Below, one piece after another: positions 34,801 through 47,582 of a stretch of DNA of 64,000 bases; the first letter of the stretch is position 1; each line of letters opens with the position of its first letter. The stretch lies in the NCBI GenBank assembly GCA_963931865.1, contig OZ007508.1, positions 20,296,201 to 20,360,200 on the forward strand, given 5' to 3'. The position numbers were made by a program, and so were the translations under genes. The notes below the pieces were generated by a model, which was given only the letters and a program-made list of their open reading frames with translations, had not been told where the DNA came from and did not search any database. Source of the DNA: Axinella damicornis. Taxonomy: Eukaryota > Porifera > Demospongiae > Axinellida > Axinellidae.

Positions 34801-36007
34801 AGGGCCGTTCAAAGCTGAGCCCAAACGCGGCCATGCTGTTTGCACCCTTCGGGTGCACCCACCCACCTCCCCCTGCCCCGCCCTTTCTGCTGGCGCAGAG
34901 CCTATCTCTCAAGGACATTGCCGGATGTGACATCATGAAGCTGAAAGTCTCACGTTGCAGATATGCAACGTTAGGTCTTAAAGGGCTAACCCTGCTTTGC
35001 GCATGCACACGTAGGGTAATCACTGAACAGCAGGTATCATCGTGGATCTATAATGCGCATGTAGAATGGCGGGGATGGGAGCTATTATCCATGATGTCAT
35101 TGAATCATCATTGGCTGATAACATTGGTACTCTATCACTGCTATATACCAACAATCACAATCAATGATAACATTGCCCACCATCTACATACGTCATACAT
35201 ACCATACAGCTGCAAGAGGCTGTGCATCTCAAATGATAACCTTCACAACCGAGGTCAATGAAATTCATGCCCACCTTCAATCTTCTTGATGATGGTACCC
35301 CATATTGTGAGGTACTGGCAGACAGCCCTCCACCTCCTCTTGAACTTCCGGAAGACCTATGTACGCACATATACTATCAGCATGTAGCTCAACCTCCTCT
35401 CCCTCCCTTCTTAACCAGGCGCTCACAGTATGGAGCCTGGACCTCACATTTAGTATTTCATGAGTGGAGAACTAACTGGTTGTAAATAAAATGGAAATAT
35501 TTTTAGGAGAGTGACCGCATAGCTTGTGGCTGGGGCTGACCTGAACAGACGAATCTCGAAATGTGTCAATTGTGTTCAAGTGAGACACGTACTTGGAAAC
35601 ATTTCGCTTGTAGCACCTGCAGAGATACCACCATAGTATGTTGTTGTCAACTCCAGACCTAGCTCTATTACTCATTATGGTACTACAGTACGAGAGAGTA
35701 ATCTCCTCGCTGTTGTGATACCTGAGTGCTGCAAGCTTCATCTGCATCGGCCAGGGTTGGGTGCGGAAGGAAGCGATGATCTTGCGCTGCTCCTGGATGA
35801 AGGTGTGCAGCTCAGTGCTGCTACAGCTCCGTGGCCCCATTGGCTGGGAGGCAATGCTCACTGCGCGGCTGCACCCAGCATCCAGACTAGGGGGAGATAA
35901 CACCACTGCAATCAGCTGCCAGATCAAGGGTGTATACTCTCTATATTCCATTCTAGGGTTATACCAACTCCGTACCCTGAGTTTTCAAGGTAGCGCTGCC
36001 GGCTCAT
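28876..36007 (-). CDS. Transmembrane channel-like protein (TMC), 19 exons, 5' end uncertain
   Basis: Multipass membrane protein of the TMC family (mechanosensory channel subunits in animals). Exons, high to low: 35976-36007, 35722-35886, 35541-35616, 35275-35356, 33608-33714, 33455-33535, 33208-33389, 32726-32873, 32543-32586, 31877-32063, 31590-31699, 31205-31274, 30695-30898, 30536-30603, 30161-30400, 29965-30087, 29398-29476, 29254-29290, 28876-29141; phases close, 766 residues from the ATG at 36007. TMC hallmarks: GNFGSSVASFFTFLRWL (first membrane segment), VMFYGYY, FSWKVFASWDYAITG, the TMC-domain signature FCCWETVVGQELYKL, CPLLPAIGFSKNVLLFY, and SCGPFR near the end. Two donors appear to be GC (after 31877 and 33455). 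Open reading continues upstream of 36007, so an additional 5' exon is possible. Which TMC class is not determined. Confidence 0.93.
29852..29948. repeat. Short direct duplication in a TMC intron
   Basis: GGGCCACACCCACCAGCATG and flanks (ending GGTGATGGAGAATACAG) occur twice, the second copy with an extra inserted GGTGATAGCAT. Confidence 0.8.
32067..32345. repeat. GGAGGAGGAAGA microsatellite in a TMC intron
   Basis: Pure purine on plus, so TCC-rich on the transcript. It runs into the acceptor of the exon whose upper end is 32063. Confidence 0.95.
33066..33207. repeat. CA microsatellite directly at a TMC donor site
   Basis: On the transcript this is (GT)n beginning at the donor itself (CAG|gtgtgtgtg), downstream of exon 33208-33389. 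Confidence 0.95.
34478..34990. mobile_element. TTAA-type non-autonomous element (about 510 bases) in a TMC intron
   Basis: The left end TTAACTCTTTAGGGCCTA and the right end TAGGTCTTAAAGGGCTAA are imperfect inverted repeats. The right TTAA is mutated to CTAA. No transposase. Confidence 0.55.
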
Positions 36008-36119
36008 AATGTCCCTCTCGCTGAGCCCATGCCCAATGCCACATGTCTCTGTCTCTCTAGCATCTCTAGCAGGCTGTACGTTGACAACCTGTCGCCGTCC
36101 CCGGTTTGCGGCTCTCCTT

Positions 36120-36440
36120 GCAGCTGGGAGCGTTGGTGTGTGCATGCATGGGTGTGTGTGCGTGGGGGTGTGTGCACGTGGGTGTGTGTGCATGCGTGGG
36201 TGTGCGTGTGGGTGTGTGTGCATCATGGGTGTGTGTGCGTGAGTGGGTGTGTGCGTACATGTGTGGGTGGGTGCATACGTGTGTGTGTGCGTGCGTGTGT
36301 GTGTGTGCGTGCATGCGTGTGTGCGTGCATGCGTGAGTGGGTGTGTGCGTGCATGCGTGAGTGGGTGTGTGTACATGTGTGGGTGGGTGCGTACGTGTGT
36401 GTGTATGTGGTATGTGGGGGGGGGGGGGGGGGGGGGGGGG
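36120..36440. repeat. GTGTGCGTGCATG repeats followed by a 25-base G run
   Basis: Lies just upstream of the annotated TMC start. The G run is at 36416-36440. Confidence 0.95.
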
Positions 36441-37342
36441 TGCTGGTTAGCCTCATACCCTAGCCCTCTTTGGATCACCCTAAGGACTTCGCACGAGGTT
36501 ATCTCAGTGAGGTGGTCAACTGAAGATGAATATCAGCTATAAACATAGTTTGCGGTTGCAATCGTTACGACAAGAATTCCAATTATACATGGCTTTAGAA
36601 ATTTCCGGTATAGAATTCACTGTTCTATTAGGCTACTTACACCACACTTTAGAGACGGGTGCATTTGTATATTTGGCAAGGAGCCCCTCGTTGCTTCGGC
36701 AGCCGACATTGCGAGGGCTTGAGATCACGAAAAGAGAGTTCAATCCTCCGAAGGGTGCGCCCTAATTCTATTCTTCTGCGTGTTGCAACGTGCGAACTTG
36801 GCACTGGTGCAGACCCAAAGGGTGCGAAACGATGTCGCTGGAAAGGGGAACGACGACCAGACTCTCTCTTAAGCATCTTTCCAGGAAATTCAGTGAGTTT
36901 GATACCGTGGTTGATACGATAATTTAGTCAGTTGCTACATGAGGGCGAAACCACGCTGGGTCAACGGTAAATTGGCACTGCCCACTTGTACTGAATGGAT
37001 ACTCGACATGTAGAGGCTAAAGCAAGAGTGTATCAAACTCTTGCCGTAGCCGTGGGGTATGAGACTCACCCATACTCCGAAACCTGTTAGTAGTGGGTTT
37101 CAAGAAAGTCCCTGCTTTGGCTGGCCACAGTGTTAACAAAAACAAACTCTCGAAGCTGAGAAACTGCTCACCAGCCTGTTCATGCACTGCGAAACAACAC
37201 TAGTACTGCTCAAACTATAGCTGCCTGTCAAATGAGAATACACATCTCTGGGAAGGCGCACTGATTGGTCGGTTTTCTGTCACTTTTGGAGGGAAACTTT
37301 CCATGTGAGCCAGCTGGTCTGTGTGCAGTGGATCCTCTATTG
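36441..37342. other. Divergent intergenic region between TMC and NOS1AP
   Basis: Should hold the 5' regions of both genes. No conserved exon could be recognised, although an upstream TMC exon may be hidden here. Confidence 0.5.
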
Positions 37343-40300
37343 AATGGACACTTTGGGCGAGAAAGGTAGAGGGGTACGTGTCCATAACAATTAGTACACA
37401 TTACTGGACAATGCAAAATGTCTGTTGTGACATATTTGGACTGTCCTTAAATACAGATTCTGCTGTATACCAGTGTTTTCTGAGACACCTGCTCAGTGGA
37501 GATGATTAATATTTCTTGCCAGTGATTGTGTCTGCTGTATTGAAACTGCAGAGACAGATTATACATGAAACCTGTTTATCCGGTCGGTGTAGTGATATGA
37601 CGTTAGCGATAAAGTGCTGGAACTCAGTGGGTTCTGTTGCTAGCTGGAGAGGCAGGGATGTCCAAAATATGCGTTTACTTCTGTTTATATCAAGCTTCCA
37701 TACCTTTGTCAAGGAATTGCACTGCCAGTTGGAGAGGCAGGAATGTCCAAAGTATGTGTATATTACTAGTATTTTATTCAGTTATCATGCACGTACATAT
37801 TATATGTACGCACACTCCTCCAGGCCTTCGAAACAGGGACTATGACAAGGTGGATGACCTTTATGACACCAGGCTACCTCTGCACAACGAGGACGCATTC
37901 GAACATGGCATCCGATTCAAGGCAAAGGTAGGCCAGCCGTGTTCCTGTCAAGATGTTGTTAGTGAACTGGAAACATTGGTGTTAGGAACACAGTGTTGCT
38001 AGCTCCCAAAACAGCGCACAGTACAGAGAACTAGCCGCAGGTTACTGCACACACTGAGTGCCTGGGTGCTACTCTTGGGAAGTCCCACTTGTGTCTGAGC
38101 ATTGTGTGTGTCTCTGTTCTCTCTATGGCACAGTACATTGGCAGTTTGGAGATTGCCAGACCTACGTGTAAGATCGATATTATTACTGCGATGAGAAGAA
38201 TTAGGGTGAGTTGTTGAGAGGTGATGATGTGGGGTGTGTGTTGTATGGACTGGGGGATATGAGCCATCAGGGGGTGTGTGTTGTATGGATTGGGGGATAT
38301 GAGCCATCAAGGGGTGTGTGTTGTATGGACTGGGGGATATGAGCCATCAGGGGGTGTGTGTTGTATGGACTGGGGGATATGAGCCATCAGGGGGTGTGTG
38401 TTGTATGGACTGGGGGATATGAGCCATCAGGGGGTGTGTGTTGTATGGACTGGGGGATATGAGCCATCAGGGGGTGTGTGTTGTATGGACTGGGGGATAT
38501 GAGCCATCAGGGGGTGTGTGTTGTATGGACTGGGGGATATGAGCCATCAAGGACTCTTAGAAGCTGTTGTTCTGTTGTCAATGGCGTGTAGACTGCGTGA
38601 CCTGGTGGAGAGAGTTAATAGTTGTCATGCAAAACAAACAACAACTTCTCTTTATATGTGTACATTTCAAGTGAGATCATTATCTAAACTCAGCGTGCTT
38701 GCATGTACATCGCAGCTGTGGTCGTTTGTTTATGGACATATTAGCAGATTCTGGTTTGGCCTCATCCCCCACAGTAGGGACACCAGTTTATGTTGTGTGT
38801 GACCACTTCTCGTGTGGGGGGGTCCATCCTTCTCGGCTCAGGTTTAGCTGGCCATGTTGAGGTTTAAGATTGTCATGTGAATGGAACGTTCAGTCTTGGC
38901 CACTCTTGGGCTTTAACCCTTTGAACGCGATCATTAATATTCATGAACTTCCGCTCACGCGACTCCTGATCAATTTATTGCCTTGGTACTCATCTCTAAG
39001 GCTTCTCGCCGTTTAACTTACGATCGGTGTGTAGACTTCAACTTTGGAGGCTAAGAACTATCGAAGTGTAGTTGATTTGCATGCTAAGGGCGTCATTGAG
39101 CCCCGACTACCGTTATATGGCTGCTAGGCTGAGTTATACTCAAGCGCTCACCTTGGAACTCTCCCTGCCCTGGTACTGTCGATGTCTGCCCTCCAGCGGG
39201 TGAGTTACTGGTGTTGATAGGTACTTCGGTGATGCCTCAAGCCTATACTAGGTCCTTTGAGTGTTACCAATGGCGTTCCGTAGGCAAAAAGCCTGCCTAT
39301 GCTGCCAAGACAACAAAAACGACGACAAAACAGTGAGCGCTTACTTTACTCTCGATCGGTAGGAGGAGCTTGTGATCGACTGCTGATATCCGTAGGGTCT
39401 GCCTCTTCATTATTGTGATTGGCATTATATTAGCAGGGTCTGCCCCGCTTCAGATAACTCACGAAATCGCGGTAGGCGTATAAATACGCCGTTCGCGCTG
39501 AGCGGAAGTTTTGACAGGCGTATAAATACGCCGATCGCGCTCAAAGAGTTAATTATGACGGGGAATTCCTAATAAGGAAAGTTCTATCCCAGCCGATGGA
39601 ATGTTCACCATAATTATTGTTTATTTACAAGTTGTCCAGGATGGCTTTGAGGGCTTCTCGAATGGCGTCCTAGCGACTCGTGAAGCATATCACTAAGGGA
39701 GTAGTGTATTACCGTACATTACACCTCTGCTTGCAAGTGACTTAGGGTCCCCTTTCCTTCCACTGGGAGCCCTAGTAACACGGTCCCCTTTCCTTCCACT
39801 GGGAGCCCTAGTGACACATGGTTGCATTGTTGAGGTTAGGCTGTTATCTAAACTGTGGAAGTGGGTGATTATCAGGTTAACTTAGAGTATAGTAGTGAGC
39901 CACTTGAGAGTGATTGGATTATCCTACCTGCTCTCCCACACACACACACACACCACTGGTACAACACATGCACACACTTCACACACAACATACGCACACC
40001 CTCCCAGTATGAATACAAGGTGAAGGGTATTCGTAAGGTGCGGTGTGCACTGCAGGTCTCCACCTCAGGAGTGAAAATCAGCAAGAGAAAGGGCAGACGG
40101 GTATGTAGTTATCGTGTCCCATCGTCCTACCTCATGTACTCGTTAGCTATTGTTACAATAGATGTCTGCATTACAAGATGGTGTCTTGTGCTATCATACA
40201 TGGTTCCATTGTGGCATTGTGTGTAGTGTGTCACTGGCTGCATTGATGGTTTCAAATCTTGTGAACGTGTCTCCTACAGAGCAGAAAGAAGTATACGGAG

Positions 40301-43300
40301 GACCAGCTGTTCATGATGCACCACCCTATCTACCGGTACGTGACACCTGGCACAGTAGCCACCTGCTGCTAGCTATCTGCACTGAGAACACCCAGGAAGA
40401 ATATTGTGGTCAACGACGTTCGACAATTGTCCCCCTTTAGAAGTGAAGACACCTTGCTAATCAGGATGTAGTGTCTGGGTACAATAAGATATCCCAGGGG
40501 CCGGTTGGGGGCCTGTCCCTGAAGTAACGATGCTGGCTACTGGTTGCTATGGTTCCAGTGGCATGATATTAAAAGGCCAGTTGGTATACCTTGGGAATTC
40601 CAGAACACCTATCTGGCTATGTGCAAAGGTAGCCTCAATCAAATTCATCTGGAGTGGCAGTGACAACACTAGCTATGGGCACAAGGTGCTAATTCATTGT
40701 TTGTGACTGTGTCTGCCAAAGCCTGGTCCAGAGTGGCACTTGGTGAGCTGTTGACAGTCATAATTGCATTCCTTGTGATGTGCATGGCTCAGTAGTAAAC
40801 CCCTCCAGCAAGTGTGGGAGTGTGTCTGCTAGTATACAGCTCTGGTTTCCTCTGTGGGCACACAGTGCAGTATCACACACCACTTCTGTTGGCCCACCAA
40901 AACAAAGCTTTCACAATACAGTCACAGTCCTTGTTGGGACACAAGCTATGTCCGCAAACAATAGCCTCTAGTATGACTCTTGCTACAGACTATTATAGCT
41001 AGACAAGCATGCTAGTTTAGTACAAGTTTATTGACTGTGAACTCTATGGTATACGTAGTTAAGCGTTTTGCTCCAGTTGTAAGCCAGTGTCCCCTCCCAT
41101 CATTGCAGTGTAGGCACCTTAGTACAAGCCAACAAGGTGTACCTCGTTTACCAGGGGTACGAACACTGCCTCGTGGGTTGTGCGGAGGGTATCATGTTGT
41201 ACACGTAGTGTGTCACCTGTCATTGGCGACTGCTTCACACGGTTGGGATGAGGCATGGCAACACATTGTGTGGACTGTAGTGTTTGAGGATTGGCTGGAG
41301 CTTACTGATTGTGTCATGTGTTCTACTTTGACTGTTGTGATGGCAATGAACATTGTTCACAGGATTTTCTACGTGTCCCACGACTCCCAAGACCTGAAGA
41401 TTTTCAGTTACATCACTCGGGAGGTGCCGGGGAACACCTTCAGATGTAACGTGTTCAAGGCGTACAAGAAGGTGAGGAGTGTAGTGAATATGTAAGATGA
41501 TAGTAGAGCTGCCATGGTATGAAGATTTGTGTCTTTCAATCGTGCATTTTTGTGTTCTGAGTCACCTTATAGCGTATTGATTTACATGTACAAGCCATTT
41601 ATGGCAGCCTTTCACTTTCGCGATATGATATGATGTGCAGTGCGATATAGCGTGACAGCACTGGTATAAACTGCACCTGTTAGGACAAACTCACTCACAG
41701 TGATGCCGTGCCTTGTCTCATTCTCACATCTTGGATACTTCAGCAGACTCTGGGTCCATCAACTCGTGTATGGCTTGCCCCAATTAGCGTCTCACCCCTA
41801 CTACTCCTCCACTTTGATTTCCCCATTGCACACAGAGCTATAAGGTTACACCATTCTCTCTTTGCCTTGTTCAGAACATGGCGCTGCACATTGTGCGCAG
41901 CCTGGGCCAGGCGTTCGACGTCTGTCACAAGCTCAACCCAAAACCTGCCAAGAACAAGAAGAAAGAGGAGGAGGAAAAGGCCGCCGCCGAGGAGGGAGCG
42001 GAGCAGGGGATAGGGGAGACTAAGGAAGCAGAGGCCACCCCGGCCCAACCTGCAGATGGGCCTGCTAAGGAGGTCAACACTGATCTGGATGCAGCTGTGC
42101 AGAAGATGACGCTGGAGAATGGCGAGCCAAAAGCTCTTCCTACTACTGAGCGGCAATTGAACAAGGATCTCATCTCTCTGCAGTTTGATCCGTTTGCTAT
42201 GACTTCCACTCCCTACCCCAACCCCAACAATGCCTTCCTGGCCATGCCCGTCCCCAACGGGGATGCCACAGCGATGAACTTTGACCCTTTCCAATTCAAC
42301 TTCACTCCACGACCTGATGGGAATTTTGCCACTTCGTCTATTCCTCCTCCCCCTCTCATGATGACCAACACTTCCACCACACTGCCTGATCTCCCAGAGG
42401 AAGGGGATGTCTCCCAGTTCGCTTCCGTCCCTCCTCCCCACCTTGCCTACATCAGCAGGCCACGGCCAAGACCAGGAACTCACCATCATGTAAGAAATGC
42501 AGACTCATTTCTGGACTTGTTCTGATTGAATACCCATTGTGTCAAGGACAGAATCACTGTGCCTCGTATCTGAACCCCCTCCAGATTACCTTGTCCCAGC
42601 ATAGATCGTTGTGCTTCATTTCCAGACCCTCTGCATTACCTTGTCCTAGAATAGGAATAGTATCATACCTGTGTACAGTGTATGGATGCTGGAGTGTGAG
42701 CTGCCTATGGTGCAGGTGGCTCCTCATGGGATGCAGCTATACAATGGAAATTGCTATGCTAGGATGTCTTCTGTGTACATGAGGTCCATGGCATGTGATT
42801 TGACTTACCCACTTAGTGGTGTGTAGGGGTTTGTGTAATGGCTGAATGCACACACACACACACAATGCTCTTGCAGACTGTCATCCAAGAGAATCCTTTC
42901 ACTGAGTCAATGCCTCGCAATGAATCTCCAGTGTCTATTGGCGAACCACTGAGTACCATTCCTGAAGGGACGTCCGGACGGAAGCTGAGTAATCCCTTCC
43001 GACCTACTGAGGAGGGTCGTAACGTGTGGGAACTGGAGAAGCAGCAATTCACTGCGCAGATGGTCCTTCTCCGGGAGCAGCTCAAGTCAGAGACCACTGC
43101 CAGAATTGAGTCACAGGTGAAACGTGCTGCTCTGTATGGCCTACTCTCTTCTTGGTCTGGGATTCCCAACCCAATGAATCTTGAAACCTTTCTATTTTCA
43201 GTGTCCTCTGATCTCATCAGTGGTCTATTGAACCAGCAGTGCTGTCATTGAACCAGCAGTGATGTCATTGCTCTTGTTGTTTGAGTGCATCTTTATGGTT

Positions 43301-43358
43301 GCTATGGAACCTGGTGCCTTATGCATCGCATATTGGTGACATCCGCATCACACACACA

Positions 43359-43390
<32 letters not shown>

Positions 43391-43900
43391 CACACACCAC
43401 AGGCACGAGTGGAGCACCTCCTCCTGCAGAACAAGGAGCTTCTTTCGCATCTCCAGAAGCTGATGGTTCAGCTACAGCAACTGCAGAGCCTACAACTGCC
43501 TGCCAAGGGCTCCTCCACCTCTCCCCCTCCTCCCCCCTCCACCTCTTCTCCCCCTTCCACCTCTATCCCTCGTCCCCCCTCTGCCTCTACCCCACCCCCC
43601 ACCTCCACTCCACCCACCACAACTGTCCCCACTCCCCCGCCTCCCACGTCTACAACCCCAGTCCCAGCTGAGGCTGCCCCTGCATTAGATACAAACAGCC
43701 CTCCGTTGTCTGAAAGTCCTGTCCTACCTGCAACCACTAGCCCTCTCCTTGCCGACTCCTTCAGTCCGGTCTCTCCCATAACCAGCCCGGTTCCTGACAG
43801 TAGTGACCTGGGGGATGCTATAGACGTTGTTGGCCCTGCGACCAATGACCCCTTTACCCCTGTCCAGCTGAATGCAACTGTTCCGGTAGCATCAAGCTAG
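37343..43900 (+). CDS. NOS1AP: NOS1AP/CAPON-type PTB-domain adaptor, nine exons (first tentative)
   Basis: Cytoplasmic adaptor; in vertebrates it links nNOS to small GTPases and Scribble. Exons: 37343-37364 (tentative: short ATG exon in matching phase), 37824-37927, 38134-38205, 40008-40100, 40280-40335, 41363-41471, 41875-42489, 42877-43116, 43403-43900; about 602 residues. The PTB domain (residues about 25-185) contains [57 protein letters not shown] and [11 protein letters not shown]. An acidic/Pro-rich linker follows. A coiled coil ([20 protein letters not shown] then [17 protein letters not shown]) matches the human coiled coil. The Pro/Thr/Ser tail ends in VASS rather than the human EIAV PDZ ligand, so nNOS-PDZ binding through that motif is not supported. 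Confidence 0.93.
38231..38550. repeat. 40-base minisatellite, eight copies, NOS1AP intron
   Basis: The unit TTGTATGGACTGGGGGATAT plus GAGCCATCAGGGGGTGTGTG is almost perfectly repeated, with three single-base variants. Confidence 0.97.
38913..39552. mobile_element. 640-base TTAA-flanked MITE (piggyBac-like) in a NOS1AP intron
   Basis: TTAACCCTTTGAACGCGATC at the left and the inverse of TTAACTCTTTGAGCGCGATC at the right. TTAA occurs on both sides and there is no open frame. The internal part is GC-richer and repeats GGCGTATAAATACGCC-type motifs. The piggyBac assignment rests on the TTAA target and CCCTTTG end. Confidence 0.75.
43340..43400. repeat. (AC)n/(GCAC)n microsatellite before the last NOS1AP acceptor
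   Basis: It ends two bases before the acceptor AG at 43401-43402. Confidence 0.9.
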
Positions 43901-46900
43901 AGTAAGCTCTTCTCTAAAAATATGACATGACTTGATATTGCTGTTCTTGTATAATATTTCATTGTCTCACCTTTTATCAGAGGGATATTATACCTTCTTG
44001 ACTGACAGAACTAAATAATTAATTTTATTTATAACAATGCTATTAACGAAATTATTATGGTGTACATGGAGCAATTGATGTTAGGTGTCCACATGGTCTT
44101 AGTTTTTGTTTGCATTCACAAAATTATATTTTGTGATGATTTTTATACATACGAAAAATATTATACCAACTGCACATAATATCAATTCCACACAGTATTT
44201 GCTTTGGCTATTGTAACTTGCATGATTGGAGTGTTCCCTCCTGCCTGAGCTGCTCATCCACCACAAGTGCACTGCATTATTGTCCCCTACGTTCTTGTCC
44301 AAAGGACTACCACTCCAGCAGGAAGTTAAATTCCACCAGTATTATGCATAAACAGGAGCTTCATGATTTGTCAACTACATTGCTGACAACACCTAGTTGA
44401 GTGCACTCACTGGCTGTACGGGCTGCCAGCATCTCCTGGAGCAATGAACGGCATGCAAGGCACCTCCAGTGGCGGTGCACCTGCAACAGGGCCTTTGGGT
44501 ATAGGACCGAATCTAGTTTGAGTACATACCCATTGAAGGATTGAAGTTGGGTCGCATTTAAAAGATTGCATTCAGAAAGCAGGGCTGGAGTTCGAGTATA
44601 GTCATGTGTAGATGAGTAATGATACAACCTGAGACTGGCAATGTATAGTGAAGATTGCTGTTAATTCTGTATGGAATCCCCACAATAATAATTAAGTTAG
44701 TTAATTAACCCATTGCACCCTGTAGCAGCCAAATGAGCCCGGAGGATAAGCCCATAAGAATTGTACTTCACATCTGAGTAGCAAAAAAAAAAAAAAAAAG
44801 AATCGACTTCTGGAACTTAGAGAAAAGGAAAAGAAAAGAAAAAAAAAACAACCTAGCAACAACCCATCCCTCCGTGACAGGTCGGACACCGAAGTGCAAG
44901 CCTCAGGAGCGCTGGATAGGCGGCGGTGACTGGAATCACAGGAGGCTAACCTGCTTTCAACCAGAACACCTTTCTTTAGCTTCGGTGGTCAGATGGGAAC
45001 CGGCGTACTCAAGCTGCTAGGCGGGGAAGTCAGGAACCGGTGTGTACGGAGTGGCCCAGACTCGTACTCGGTTATTGGGGAGACGAACACTCAACCCCCA
45101 GGCTGTAAAGCAAGTGCTTAGCGAGTGTGCCATCCCGACTTCCCGCCAAAACTTGTTACAAATTCAGTATTTAGACCGACTGCTTCCGGTTGGCGCGCAC
45201 TTGGGTTCAAAGGTCATGTATACGGCTATGAACGGAGGAGACACGGCCTGGGAACGAGCTGAGACGTTTCGCGAGGTTTCTTCGCTGTTTTGTGTATACC
45301 TGTGGGCTTCCTTTATATAATTAGTGGGCTGTGAATGACCTTGGCTGACTGTATACCTATAACCGTTAACCACCGAAGCGAGCCACTATGGTCTCAAGCT
45401 GACGCGCCGACTTCGAATTCCCGCCAAAATTCAAAAAAATTGTTCAAATTCCAGCGGGTTATATCATGTAGCCAAACTTGAAAGCCAACCATAAATGCTA
45501 CTGGTAGCTACTACAGTACCAGTTTTATTTTAGCATAAATGAGCTGAATAGTGTCAGGAGATGAGAGTTCAAGCAGCTTGCTCAGTGAAGAGGCAATTGG
45601 ACAATAATTATTGTTGGCTGAGAGGAATCGATCAATACTTAAGCTAGCTAGTTGCAGCATGTATTATGAGTGTCACATTTCACAATTCTTAGTTGTAGTA
45701 CTCGTTTTTTGTGCGAGTTCATACCATCATGCGTCCAATGTGAAATTACTGCCAGTATTATCCTGAAATGGCAATTACTGACATGGAGCAACTAGCTACA
45801 GCGTATTTTCACCAAGAAGTAGACATGCCCAATTCAGCCGCCGATTAGGAGCTAGTGCAGTGGTCAGAGGGTATTCATGGGTCAGCTCTATGGTCATCAA
45901 CAACCTGGGTAATTACAAACTGTATCACTGTAGAAACTAATTGTTTGTTTTAACCACAGTGGTTATACCTTGCATTGGTTGCAGAGAACCTGGAGGCCGT
46001 GGTTATGATGGGATCTGAGGTTTACTCAAGTTGGACTTTTATATAATTGCATAAGACAACCTGCAAAGGCAACTGGCCCAGATCACGTGCACCTCACTGA
46101 CGATCTTGGGAACACCTGCAAGGTCACTACAACTGGTTGTCATGGAAATTTTCATGCCCTTGATGGCAGCAGTCCCTCACAGATGTTTAGTGGCTAAGAT
46201 TGCAGGATTAATCTAGCTTGACCATCTTACTCTCAATTTTCCTAATGCAATTAGTCTCTGAACCCCTTCTTCTAACCACCGTCTCCAGCTTGTCTGCAAC
46301 CAGCGTAACCACTCTGGGTTGAAACACCTGATGTGTTTTTGCAGTGTATAATGCAAATTCATAAACAAAAGAGCGGAAGAAATTGTGAGAAAAAGAAACT
46401 GAATGGATAATGTTATGCTAACAAGATGTCAACATGCATGGGACAAGTTCAGTTCGGCTAGCAGCTGAGTATTCAGTGCGCCAAACACAAGGCTCTGGTT
46501 GCCGTTAGTGCACCTTAGTCTCGCAGAAAAAGAGGCTGGCTTGCGAGACTATGTGCACCTGTGCATGGGCTTCCTAGTGGACTGCAATTGACCTCAGCAG
46601 ACAGGTGTACTATACAGCAAAGAAACTGAGGTGAACGATGGCTAAAAACTGAATACGAAAGTGTACCTACCGGTAGTGTAGTTTATATTTTCAGGTCACT
46701 AGTTAGTGACCTCTGGGTACGTAGGTCACCAACCTCTGCAGTGCTGTACACATCACTGAACACAATATATATAGATGTAGTAGCTACTGAATTTTATTTA
46801 GCAACAGGTAATGCTCTATCATACACTGCAGCTTTTCATACAGGTCCTGATTTATACAGAACCCTCGTTCCCAGGCTTGTGTTTTTTCTACAGTATGCGA

Positions 46901-47582
46901 CAAAACGCTGGGGAGGAGCCTGACAATGGGGCTACAATAACAACTGAAATGTTGAATACCCCCTGGAAAATTACAGAGAAAAAAAGTAGTTAGCTAGTGA
47001 AACTTAAACAGCTACTGCATCCCTGCCTAAACCCACCAAAGCAAGTGGCTCACACCTGCACTGTGCATGGCCTCACAAGCTGACCTACAATCAAGTCAGT
47101 TTGTTGTACATTCAGTTTCCTCTTATCGTGGTCAGTGTTGCTGTGATATCCACAGCCCTTTTGAACAGCATAATATTATGATGCTTGACTTCACTTGATA
47201 AAATTTTATCCACAACGGAATGGGTCATACAGAAGGAAGGTTATACCAGAAATAAAATAAGCAAAAAGGAACTGAAGAGATACGAAGAGATACACAGAAA
47301 CAATAAAATAATAAGCAGGCATCACTGGTACAGATAACAACGCAACTATGAACAAAAATGGGCACACAAGGCCTTTCAGTGTTTCAAAAGCTAATCAGCT
47401 ATTCAATGTTGTATGACACTCAGAGAGTTTATATTGTGTTACACCACAACATCCACCTGACTACCTGCCATCATAATACTATCACAACATGCATTCAGTG
47501 TTCTGCAATGGGCACAGCGTCAAAACAGTGTGCAAACAATTAGCTAGGTAGAGTAGCTATATATTATACACACAGTGTAGGC
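43901..47582. other. Gene-free 3.7 kb between NOS1AP and the beta-helix gene
   Basis: No conserved coding sequence on either strand. It contains an A-rich run (44781-44850), a weak tRNA-like stretch on the minus strand near 45075-45145, and a miniature TAG...CTA element at 46516-46551. The 46846-46926 stretch shares a GGGGAGGAGCCTG-containing repeat with 54918-54984. Confidence 0.6.
46516..46551. mobile_element. 36-base miniature TAG...CTA element with near-perfect 9-base target duplication
   Basis: TAGTCTCGC...TTGCGAGACTA, flanked by AGTGCACCT and TGTGCACCT (8 of 9 bases match). Confidence 0.7.

Noticed and set aside
36009..36542. His/Thr-rich and Cys/Val-rich frames
   Set aside because: GTGTGCGTGCATG microsatellite artefacts, although the minus frame below 36110 could include a real TMC 5' extension.
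45070..45150. Functional tRNA gene
   Set aside because: No consistent acceptor-stem pairing and a poor B box; at most a SINE remnant.
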